From: Cyanobacterium sp. Dongsha4
GTDB taxonomy: Bacteria; Cyanobacteriota; Cyanobacteriia; Cyanobacteriales; Cyanobacteriaceae
Direction: 5' to 3'
NCBI RefSeq assembly: GCF_036345015.1
Contig: NZ_CP084098.1
Location: 4,167,326-4,231,325, forward strand
DNA: 64,000 bases
The notes under the pieces are model-generated. The model saw only the letters and a list, made by a program, of their open reading frames with translations. It did not search any database and was not told where the DNA came from. The position numbers were made by a program, and so were the translations under genes. Each line of letters begins with the position of its first letter. Within the stretch, counting starts at the first letter, position 1. Below, piece by piece: positions 55,501 through 62,613 of the stretch.

Positions 55501-55764
55501 TTATTCTTCGACGGGGATTAACTCGAAACAATAGTTTTCAATAACTGGATTAGCTAATAGTTGATCACACATAGCGTGTAATTGTTGATCCGCTTCTTCT
55601 TTATTGGCGGCAGTAATACTCAATTCTATATATTTCCCAATACGCACATTTTCCACCCCCTGATAACCTAATTGATGTAATCCAGACTCCACTGCCGTAC
55701 CAGCAGTATCTAATACAGATGGTCTAAGGGTGACATAAACACGGGAATTGAATTTTTGACTCAT
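55501..55764 (-). CDS. purS: Phosphoribosylformylglycinamidine synthase subunit PurS
   Basis: An 87-residue small subunit that bridges PurQ and PurL in the FGAM synthase complex. It has the family pattern VYVTLRPSVLDTAGTAVESG, then VRIGKYIELSI, and ends NPVIENYCFELIPVEE. First gene of the purS-purQ pair. Upstream (55800-55927) is a repeat-rich gap with GGTGTCA and AGGTTGC heptad-like units. Confidence 0.95.
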   Translation of the reverse strand: MSQKFNSRVYVTLRPSVLDTAGTAVESGLHQLGYQGVENVRIGKYIELSITAANKEEADQQLHAMCDQLLANPVIENYCFELIPVEE

Positions 55765-55927
55765 GGATGCAGTGTGAATGAACAGTTAATATTATTACAT
55801 TTTATAGCCGTTCGGGGTAAAAGTTAAAGGTTTTGAATGTAGAGGATAGGGGTTCGGAGTTGAGAAAGAGGTGTCAGGTGTCAGGTTGCAGGTTGCTGGT
55901 GTTGGGGTATTAGGGGATTAGGGTTGG

Positions 55928-56563
55928 TTAGTTGTTAAAACCTTCAGGAGAAGGAGGTGCGGAAGGAGTAGGAGGTTGAGAAGGCATTGTGGGGGCTGTG
56001 GGATTACTAGGGTTAGGACTGGGATAGTAGGGATTAAAACCAGAATAAGGATCAACGGTTTGAGTTGGAGCATTAGATTTACCGGGTAAAGTGGCTAAAG
56101 CAACGCGATCGCCTCCTACTTCTTTTAACATATCTAGCACCTCAATTACTTCACTATAACGAACATCTTGGGAAGCATGAAGGACCATTAAACCAGTGGG
56201 GTTAAGACTATGATAATTTTTAATAGCACTGTACAATTGTACCTGACTGACCGGTTGTTTTTCTAAATAAAGCTGACCTTGATTATCTAAACTCACCACC
56301 AAAATTTCGCGCATTTGAGGAGTACCTGTAACCGCTTTAGGCAGATTTAGGCTAATTGCTTGTTGACGAGAAAAACCCACCGCCGCCAAAATGAAAAATG
56401 TCAAAATACAAAAAATAACGTCAATCATCGGTACAATCTCAATTCTTACCTCTTGATGACTTTGAATATCCTGCCATAATTTGAAAGGTTTAGCAGGAGA
56501 TTTTTGCGATTTTGTAACAACTTTATTCGGAGTTGATTCCGTGTTTTGAGTGGGTACAGACAT
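55928..56563 (-). CDS. ExbD/TolR-family biopolymer transport protein
   Basis: A 211-residue protein. After a 40-residue cytoplasmic N-terminus comes the single membrane helix with the conserved Asp (IVPMIDVIFCILTFFILAAV), the proton-path residue of ExbD/TolR/MotB-like stators. The periplasmic domain covers about 75-160 (ISLNLPKAV, VVSLDNQGQLYLEKQPVS, VLHASQDVRYSEVIEVLDML). A 45-residue Pro/Ser/Asn tail follows, unusually long for the family. ExbD works with ExbB to energise TonB or Tol systems; no exbB is adjacent here. Confidence 0.88.
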   Translation of the reverse strand: MSVPTQNTESTPNKVVTKSQKSPAKPFKLWQDIQSHQEVRIEIVPMIDVIFCILTFFILAAVGFSRQQAISLNLPKAVTGTPQMREILVVSLDNQGQLYLEKQPVSQVQLYSAIKNYHSLNPTGLMVLHASQDVRYSEVIEVLDMLKEVGGDRVALATLPGKSNAPTQTVDPYSGFNPYYPSPNPSNPTAPTMPSQPPTPSAPPSPEGFNN

Positions 56564-56710
56564 ATTTTTATCATAATGGTAAATTCATAATAATTTTAGA
56601 CTTTTTTTGAAAAAATTAATCTCATTCCTTTCTCTGCTCATCTTCTTTTCTCTTTAATATCCCATCCCCCAATATCCCAAACTCAGAAAATCGATATTAG
56701 CTTAGAAGTG

Positions 56711-56738
56711 TTGATCCCCCCCCCTAGCAAAATATACT
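56711..56738 (+). promoter_or_regulatory. Candidate sigma-70-type promoter of sodN
   Basis: TTGATC (56711-56716) and TATACT (56733-56738) with a 16-bp spacer, about 50 bp before the sodN start. Match to consensus is moderate and no operator is recognised. Confidence 0.35.
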
Positions 56739-56788
56739 CCTATATAGTAAAGTGAGAAAGTGAAGAAATAAGATCAAGTTCGCAATTT

Positions 56789-57274
56789 ATGATGAAGTTA
56801 TCTCAAGCTATTGCTCAACAAATCAAGAATTGGTTTCCTGCACAAACCGTCTCTGCCCATTGTGATGGTCCTTGTGGAGTTTATGATCCTGCTTCTGCTA
56901 GAATCACCGCCGAAGCTGTACTTTCCATGACCAAAAAAATTCTTGCCTTAGATGCACCTGCACCTGGTGCTAGTCCTGCCGAAGTTGTAGCGTATAACAA
57001 TACTCTTTCTCGCTATATCGCCATTAAAGAAGAACAGGCACAGAAAACCAAAGAAGATTTATTAATTTTGTGGACTGATTACTTTAAACCTGTACATTTA
57101 GAAAAATATCCTGACTTACACGATACTTTCTGGAAAGCAGCTAAATTATGTTCCGCTTGTAAAGTAGAAGTTAGTCTTCAACACGCTGAAGAATTAATGG
57201 TGGCAGTGGAAAAAATCCATAGTATGTTCTGGGCTTCTAAAGAGCGTGATGTGACTTTCTACAAAGCTAGTTAA
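56789..57274 (+). CDS. sodN: Nickel superoxide dismutase (precursor)
   Basis: A 161-residue NiSOD precursor. A leader of 23 residues (MMKLSQAIAQQIKNWFPAQT plus VSA) is removed so that His24 becomes the N-terminus of the nickel hook HCDGPCGVY, with Cys25 and Cys29 as nickel ligands. The remaining four-helix bundle is intact (about 60-160). It dismutates superoxide as a hexamer, in the cytoplasm of cyanobacteria. Two adjacent ATGs (56789, 56792) could both start it. The maturation peptidase gene follows 30 bp later. Confidence 0.96.
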   Translation: MMKLSQAIAQQIKNWFPAQTVSAHCDGPCGVYDPASARITAEAVLSMTKKILALDAPAPGASPAEVVAYNNTLSRYIAIKEEQAQKTKEDLLILWTDYFKPVHLEKYPDLHDTFWKAAKLCSACKVEVSLQHAEELMVAVEKIHSMFWASKERDVTFYKAS

Positions 57275-57304
57275 TAATTTTATCTTGATTGTAGATAAAA
57301 AATA

Positions 57305-57655
57305 ATGCAGTCAGAAATACCCCATTGCAGTTTTATTGATTTCTTACTGCTATTGACTAAGAGGAGGCGTAGATTTAGGGTGACAGGTCTATCTATGCTT
57401 CCTTTGCTCTCTCCTGAAGAAGAAATTATTATTGACTCTTACTATTACCGTAATTTTTCTCCTCAAGTTAATGACATTGTTATAGTTGAGCATCCTTTAC
57501 AACCTCAACTCAAAATAGTTAAAAGAATAACTCAAATTATTGGGGATAAATATTTTATTATTGGTGATAATCAACTTTTTAGTACTGATAGCAGACACTT
57601 TGGCTTAATTAGTCAGAGTTTGATTGTTGGTAAAGTAATCGCTCGATTTCCTTAA
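57305..57655 (+). CDS. sodX: Nickel-type superoxide dismutase maturation protease
   Basis: A 116-residue S26 (signal-peptidase-like) protease. The catalytic Ser30 lies in VTGLSMLP and Lys73 in LKIVKRI; GDNQLFSTDSRHFGLI is the conserved box near the C-terminus. It lacks a convincing membrane anchor, as expected for the cytosolic protease that trims the SodN leader to expose His1. It stands directly downstream of sodN in the classic two-gene arrangement. Confidence 0.93.
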   Translation: MQSEIPHCSFIDFLLLLTKRRRRFRVTGLSMLPLLSPEEEIIIDSYYYRNFSPQVNDIVIVEHPLQPQLKIVKRITQIIGDKYFIIGDNQLFSTDSRHFGLISQSLIVGKVIARFP

Positions 57656-57760
57656 AGTCTTTTAAAGTTAAAGATTCGTAAAAAAATGTTAACCTAATAG
57701 AATAGAATGTTAAACCATAGTGTATAGAGCAGATTAGTAAGGAAATTATTATCAAGAAAT

Positions 57761-58891
57761 ATGGCAGGTGACTATTACGAAATACTAGGTGTTTCTCGGA
57801 ATGCAAGTAAAGATGAAATCAAGTCCGCCTATCGCAAAATGGCGCGCAAATATCATCCAGATGTAAACCAAGACCCGGGAGCAGAAGAACGTTTTAAAGA
57901 AATTAGCCGTGCCTATGAGGTATTATCAGATCCTGAAACTAAGGCTCGATACGATCGCTTCGGAGAGGCAGGAGTTGGTGGTGCAGGAAGTGGCGGCGTA
58001 GGTTTTGATCCCACTGATATGGGCGGTTTTGCCGATATTTTTGAAACTTTTTTTGGTGGTGGTTTTGGCGGTGGTACAAGTACCCAAACCCGTAGACGCG
58101 GCCCGACAAGAGGAGATGACTTACGGCTTGACTTACGTTTGAAATTTAGAGAAGCAGTTTTCGGTGGTGAAAAAGAGATCAAAATCCCCCATTTAGAAAC
58201 CTGTAGTAGTTGCAATGGTTCTGGGGCTAAAAAAGGTAGCAGTGCAAAAACCTGCGGAACTTGTGGCGGTACTGGTCAAGTACGTAGAGCTACTCGTACT
58301 CCCTTTGGTAGTTTTGCTCAAGTGTCAACCTGTCCTACTTGTAATGGTGAAGGACAAATTATTGAGGAGAAATGCGATTCCTGTGGTGGCCAAGGAAGAA
58401 AACAGGTTAACAAAAAATTAAAAATTACTATTCCTGCAGGGGTTGATAATGGTACTCGTTTGCGAGTGAGTTCTGAAGGGGATGCTGGTACTCGTGGAGG
58501 TCCTGCGGGAGATTTATATGTTTATTTGACGGTGGAATCTGACTCTCATTTCCGTCGTGAGGGTATTAACATCTTATCTGAGATTAGTATTAGTTATTTA
58601 CAAGCAATTTTGGGCTGTAAGATAAAAGTACCTACTATTGATGGTGATTTTGAGGTGCAAATTCCTGCAGGTTTACAACCGAATACTGTTTTAACTTTAG
58701 AGGATAAAGGTGTACCAAAATTAGGTAATTCCGTCAGTCGTGGGGATCATTTATTAACAGTAAAAGTTGACATTCCTACTAAAATTAGTGGTGAGGAAAG
58801 GGAATTGTTGGAAAAATTAGCTCAAATTAAGGGTGAACATACTTCTAAGAAAGGTTTTGAGGGTTTCCTTGAAAGCATTTTTCATAAATAG
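57761..58891 (+). CDS. dnaJ: Chaperone protein DnaJ (type I)
   Basis: A 376-residue type I DnaJ: J domain (1-70) with HPD at 32-34, a Gly/Phe-rich linker (about 75-115), a zinc-finger domain with four CxxCxGxG motifs ([32 protein letters not shown]), and C-terminal substrate-binding domains. It stimulates the DnaK ATPase and delivers unfolded clients. grpE and dnaK are not in the window. The dnaJ-tusA-rsgA order that follows is probably an operon, with a MITE now inserted between the last two. Confidence 0.95.
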   Translation: MAGDYYEILGVSRNASKDEIKSAYRKMARKYHPDVNQDPGAEERFKEISRAYEVLSDPETKARYDRFGEAGVGGAGSGGVGFDPTDMGGFADIFETFFGGGFGGGTSTQTRRRGPTRGDDLRLDLRLKFREAVFGGEKEIKIPHLETCSSCNGSGAKKGSSAKTCGTCGGTGQVRRATRTPFGSFAQVSTCPTCNGEGQIIEEKCDSCGGQGRKQVNKKLKITIPAGVDNGTRLRVSSEGDAGTRGGPAGDLYVYLTVESDSHFRREGINILSEISISYLQAILGCKIKVPTIDGDFEVQIPAGLQPNTVLTLEDKGVPKLGNSVSRGDHLLTVKVDIPTKISGEERELLEKLAQIKGEHTSKKGFEGFLESIFHK

Positions 58892-58931
58892 CTATTTTTC
58901 CCTAAGTTAGAGAATTTGATTAGGAAAATAG
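58892..58931 (+). terminator. Possible stem-loop after dnaJ
   Basis: CTATTTTTCCCTAA and TTAGGAAAATAG can pair across a 14-nt loop directly after the dnaJ stop. There is no long T-run behind it, so it may stabilise or attenuate rather than end transcription. Confidence 0.35.
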
Positions 58932-59030
58932 TTAGTTATTAGGTTAGCAATTAGTTGAGGTATTAGGGAAAGTGTTGGGAAAGGCAAATGTATCGTGTTT
59001 CTTGTTTAGAACTTACTTTTTCTTTTTTAT

Positions 59031-59249
59031 ATGGCTCAGTTATTAGATTTACGTGGCACTCCTTGCCCGATTAATTTTATTCGTAGTAAACTACAGTTGG
59101 AAAAAATGTCTCAGGGTGAAGTTTTAGAAATTCATCTTGATGGTGGTGAACCCATTGAGCAAGTTCCTAATAGTTTATCGATGGAAGGTTATGATATTGA
59201 GGGTATTGAAGACAAGGGAGAATATTTCGTTTTATCTGTTCGTGCCTAA
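59031..59249 (+). CDS. TusA/SirA-family sulfurtransferase-like protein
   Basis: A 72-residue protein of the TusA fold. LLDLRGTPCPINFIRSKLQL carries the conserved cysteine (Cys12), but the family CPxP is CPIN here, a form common in the cyanobacterial subgroup. The remainder (GEVLEIHLDGGEPIEQVPNS, YFVLSVRA) fits throughout. A role in sulfur relay is known for TusA; for this subgroup it is only inferred. A MITE begins about five bases after the stop, so transcription into rsgA would have to cross it. Confidence 0.85.
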   Translation: MAQLLDLRGTPCPINFIRSKLQLEKMSQGEVLEIHLDGGEPIEQVPNSLSMEGYDIEGIEDKGEYFVLSVRA

Positions 59250-59254
59250 TATGT

Positions 59255-59426
59255 CTGAGTTCGATGAAAAAGGTATTGAAAAATAAGGCGTTGAGAGTTA
59301 TCACCGAGCAAATTTCACCAGAAAAAATAATTAAACTTAGGAAAAACTCGTATGAAATTAATTTATTCAGCTTTTTTGTTAATAACTATGACTTTTAACT
59401 ACGAACCCCGAACTCCGAACTCCGTT
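59255..59426. mobile_element. MITE between tusA and rsgA
   Basis: It begins CTGAGTTCGATGAAAAAGGT and ends in heptads CCGAACTCCGAACTCCG. It is homologous along its length to the inverse complement of 32511-32684. ATGTCT is present at both junctions (59251-59256 and 59428-59433), fitting a short target duplication; the exact borders are blurred. With one copy removed, the tusA stop and the rsgA ATG would lie one base apart. Confidence 0.75.
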
Positions 59427-59427
59427 A

Positions 59428-60507
59428 ATGTCTATGGTTAATTCTAATTCTGCAAATATTACTGAATCTGATTTAATTCAAGGCACTGTTATCGCTTCTC
59501 AGGCTAATTTTTATCAGGTTCGTCTTGACAGTAACGAAAGTCTTTTGTGTACACGCCCCACACGGTTAAAAAAAATCGGTCAATCGGTGTTTGTAGGCGA
59601 TCGCGTCTTGGTAAGATCTACTGAATTTGAAAGAGGCGCGATCGCATCTGTTTTACCTAGAGAGACAGAATTAGAACGTCCTCCCATTGCCAACGCTCAA
59701 CAGATTTTGTTAGTATTTGCCCTAGAAGAACCCACTTTAGATCCAGTACAGTTAAGCCGTTTTTTAGTTAAAGCTGAATCCACAAAATTAAAACTATTAC
59801 TTGGTTTAAACAAAGTTGATCTAATTTGCCCTGAAAAGCAAAAAGCATGGCAAGAAAGCCTTTCTGAGTGGGGTTATGAGCCTTATTTTTTCAGTGTGCA
59901 GACCCATCAAGGAGTACAATCTTTACAAGAAGTTTTAGCAAACAAAATTACTATCTTGGCAGGCCCTAGTGGAGTAGGTAAATCGAGTTTAACATCTTTG
60001 TTAATTCCTGAAATTGAGGTGAGGGTAGGGGAAGTGTCAGGAAAGTTGCAAAAAGGCAGACATACCACCCGTCATGTTGAGTTATTTGAGTTACCTTCTG
60101 GGGGATACATCGCAGATAGCCCCGGTTTTAATCAACCTCATTTTGATTTTAGTGTAGAATCTTTAGTTAATTATTTTCCTGAAGCAAGGGCAAGATTGGC
60201 GGAAAATACTTGTAAATTCCATAACTGCATTCATAAAGATGAGCCTGATTGTGCAGTTAAAGGAGATTGGGAACGTTATTCATATTATCTGAAATTTTTA
60301 GAAGAAGCGATCGCATTTCAACAAGCTACTGCCCATAAAAAGGATGAGGAATCCACAGTAAAAACGAAATTTAAAGCCAATGGGAAGAAATATACTGAGC
60401 CAAAGCTAGAAAGTAAGAAATATCGTCGAGTTTCTCGTAAAGTGAGTAATCAAAAATTAGAAGACTTATATAACCTTCAAAATCTCGATTCTGATGAGTT
60501 AGAGTAA
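59428..60507 (+). CDS. rsgA: Ribosome small-subunit-dependent GTPase RsgA
   Basis: A 359-residue circularly permuted GTPase: N-terminal OB domain, then G4 NKVD (from residue 128), G1 GPSGVGKSS (from 179) and G3 DSPGF (about 231). The zinc domain contains CKFHNCIHKDEPDC. The C-terminal about 60 residues are basic. RsgA checks late 30S maturation and releases assembly factors. The first ATG (59428) lies at the edge of a MITE; ATG 59434 is an alternative start two codons later. There is no clear Shine-Dalgarno before either, only the heptad array of the element. Confidence 0.93.
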   Translation: MSMVNSNSANITESDLIQGTVIASQANFYQVRLDSNESLLCTRPTRLKKIGQSVFVGDRVLVRSTEFERGAIASVLPRETELERPPIANAQQILLVFALEEPTLDPVQLSRFLVKAESTKLKLLLGLNKVDLICPEKQKAWQESLSEWGYEPYFFSVQTHQGVQSLQEVLANKITILAGPSGVGKSSLTSLLIPEIEVRVGEVSGKLQKGRHTTRHVELFELPSGGYIADSPGFNQPHFDFSVESLVNYFPEARARLAENTCKFHNCIHKDEPDCAVKGDWERYSYYLKFLEEAIAFQQATAHKKDEESTVKTKFKANGKKYTEPKLESKKYRRVSRKVSNQKLEDLYNLQNLDSDELE

Positions 60508-60538
60508 TTACAGAAATAAAAGAAACCATTAAAAGTTT

Positions 60539-61114
60539 ATGACAATTGCATCTACTCAAATAAAAGGATTAACCTTAGAAGAATTTTTGCAACAAGATTA
60601 TATTGATGAATCCCCTGCTTATGAATATATTGATAATCAGATAATCAGAAAACCTATGCCTAAAACTCATCATAGTCGTATTCAACTAAAATTAGCTAGT
60701 CTCATTGAATCTGCCACCTTAAAGGGAAATAAAGTCATGGCTTTTACTGAATTACGTTGTACTTTTTGCGATCGCTCCATCGTACCAGATATATTAGTCG
60801 TAGAAACAGAAAAAATTCCCCTAGATGAAGATGGAGAATTAGAGAATAATGCCATCTTTTTTAGTCCTATTTGGACTATAGAAATTTTATCACCGAGTCA
60901 AACACCAACTAGAGTAATTGATAATATTTTATTCTGTTTAGAAAACGGCCCACAATTAGGATGGTTAATTGATAGTCAAGAAAAAATAATTATGGTATTC
61001 CAACCAGAAAAACCCCTTAAAATTTATCGTCAAGATGAGACATTACCTATTATCGAAAACATTGATTTATCCATAACTCCTAACAATATATTTTCTTGGT
61101 TAAAAATAAAATAG
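60539..61114 (+). CDS. Uma2-family (DUF820) restriction-endonuclease-like protein
   Basis: A 191-residue protein with the Uma2 pattern: LTLEEFLQQDYIDESPAYEY, a Lys-Thr-His-His segment (PKTHHSRIQ), IVPDILVVET with the catalytic-type Asp, WTIEILSPSQT as the E-x-L strand, then GWLIDSQEKIIMVFQP. The fold is PD-(D/E)XK; Uma2 proteins are very numerous in cyanobacteria and their substrate is unknown. It starts 31 bp after rsgA on the same strand and may share its transcript. Confidence 0.88.
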   Translation: MTIASTQIKGLTLEEFLQQDYIDESPAYEYIDNQIIRKPMPKTHHSRIQLKLASLIESATLKGNKVMAFTELRCTFCDRSIVPDILVVETEKIPLDEDGELENNAIFFSPIWTIEILSPSQTPTRVIDNILFCLENGPQLGWLIDSQEKIIMVFQPEKPLKIYRQDETLPIIENIDLSITPNNIFSWLKIK

Positions 61115-61229
61115 CTTACTTTATTGCATTGAGTATGATAGATTTTGTGTCATTTTTTGGATGTCTATAAGGATAGAAAATAAAATTATTTAAAGATATG
61201 ATACCAAAAGTACACTGCTCGATCTTACA

Positions 61230-61802
61230 TTACCAAATTTTGGGTTCAAACTCAGAAGAATTAAGAATCGTCATATTTTCTCCCGATTGAGTCAGTACAA
61301 ATAAACCTTGATTGTAAGCATAATTTGCCACTTCATCGGTGACAACCATCGCCGCTACTGCCCCCAATGCTCTCATATGTCGATAACGAGGCATTAATCT
61401 TTTAAATTTCTCTAACCTTTCTAAATGTTCATCCACATCCCTTTGTGTTAATTTACTTTTTACTTCCACTAATACAACCTCTGTGTCATTAACCACTAAT
61501 AAATCAATTTCTAAACCCTCATCTTCTCTTTTAACGGCTACATCGGATTGTAATTCATGGACATCTATTCCTCTTTCTTGAAATAAGCCAACTGCCGAGG
61601 GGCGCACTTGCCATTCTACAAATTCTCCTAAACGATTACCCAGTTTTCCTATTTGTTGATTAACTTGTTTGATTTGGCGATCAGTTTTTTGAGATTGTTC
61701 TTTAAGAATACGCTCTGTTTCTTGAAAGCGTTTTTCTGTTTCTTTTTGGGCTTGTGCTAATTCCGCTAATAAACGCCAAACATCATCTGCGGTTGTGGTC
61801 AT
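61230..61802 (-). CDS. DUF3782-like PD-(D/E)XK nuclease-fold protein with coiled coil
   Basis: A 190-residue protein. An N-terminal coiled coil (about 8-50, ELAQAQKETEKRFQETERIL) leads to a nuclease-like core: LEIDLLVVND provides the Asp and VVLVEVKSKL the E-x-K pair. It resembles DUF3782 proteins, which are abundant in cyanobacteria and of unknown role. It is convergent with the Uma2 gene, another PD-(D/E)XK family, 115 bp apart. The core residues are intact, so nuclease activity is possible but unproven. Confidence 0.75.
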   Translation of the reverse strand: MTTTADDVWRLLAELAQAQKETEKRFQETERILKEQSQKTDRQIKQVNQQIGKLGNRLGEFVEWQVRPSAVGLFQERGIDVHELQSDVAVKREDEGLEIDLLVVNDTEVVLVEVKSKLTQRDVDEHLERLEKFKRLMPRYRHMRALGAVAAMVVTDEVANYAYNQGLFVLTQSGENMTILNSSEFEPKIW

Positions 61803-62170
61803 AAATTCTTAATTTTTCATAACTCTTTTGTTATCTGATTATAACTCAACAATAAACAGTCCCTTAAAAGATAAAACCCATTACTTTCTTTCTAAATATT
61901 TGATTTAAATCTTTTCTCTTAACTGAACATTAGGCAACCTGGATGGATAAGGTTTCAATAATATCCTCATCATTGAGAGGGATTGCTTTGCCTTGTTGTT
62001 GATATGCCTATATCATCTCATTTAAAGCATCTTATAACATAAAACGGCATTTTGTTAAGAAATAATAATTGGTTTATATGGACAAGAATTTGTTTTGCGT
62101 TTACAATAGGTCGAACTTTTTGTAATCTTGTTGCAAAAAAAAACATTTATAGTTTCATGAATCAATCAAA
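61803..62170. other. Intergenic region with a gene fragment
   Basis: 368 bp without an intact gene. It contains the decayed minus-strand fragment listed at 61930-62030; the remainder is AT-rich and should include the promoter of the small secreted-protein frame at 62171. Confidence 0.45.
61930..62030 (-). pseudogene. Short decayed coding fragment
   Basis: On the minus strand the codons read ALNEMI-stop-AYQQQGKAIPLNDEDIIETL then SIQVA and a natural-looking stop (61930-61932). The protein-like wording across an internal TAG (62008-62010) and further stops upstream suggest the C-terminal end of a small broken gene. The family is not recognised. Confidence 0.45.
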
Positions 62171-62527
62171 ATGCAATTAAAATTATCTCATCGTCTCGTT
62201 ACTCTTTCTTTAACCTGCTTTACGGGCGCAGTTTTTTCTCCAGAAATAAAAGCCCAAAATGTTGATATTTGAGGTGACAACTGGGGTTTCAAAAATGGAG
62301 AGCGTTACAATCGTGGCAATAGTCGTGGCGGTTGGGAAGAAACCAGCAAAGGATTCGATCTCCGTATTGAAAACTACGATAACAACACCACTACTAATCA
62401 ATGGGGTAACAGAAATAGTCGTTCCCAAGATCATCAATCTGGTAACTGTGATACTGGTAACTGCTCTTATTCTAGCTCCTACAGCACTAACTCCAATAGT
62501 CACTCCCGTACTCGTAACAGACGCTGA
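62171..62527 (+). pseudogene. Small secreted protein frame interrupted by one in-frame TGA
   Basis: From ATG 62171 the frame encodes a signal peptide (MQLKLSHRLVTLSLTCFTGA, then SPEIKA-QN as the likely cleavage site), then NVDI and TGA (62270-62272). The same frame stays open to TGA 62525 and encodes a polar Gly/Asn/Ser/Arg-rich sequence (GDNWGFKNGERYNRGNSRGG at the start, then NCDTGNCSYSSS). A TGG-to-TGA change at codon 34 would explain it, giving WGDNWG. Without it the protein would have 118 residues. Alternatives are a sequencing error or readthrough. Family not recognised. Confidence 0.65.
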
Positions 62528-62613
62528 TTAACGGTACTTAAATAAAAAAGCACTAGCACTCAAGCATTATCTTTCAAACCTTACAGATTTAAAAAATACA
62601 ATAATATTTACAA

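Noticed and set aside
57609-57806. A 65-residue minus-strand frame between sodX and dnaJ
   Set aside because: It overlaps the start of dnaJ and the end of sodX and covers their promoter gap; no protein-like features.
62210-62531. Frames of 97 (minus) and 90 (plus) residues over the small secreted-protein region
   Set aside because: Valine/Thr-rich shadows created by the GT/AC-rich codons of the TGA-interrupted frame, which alone has a signal peptide.
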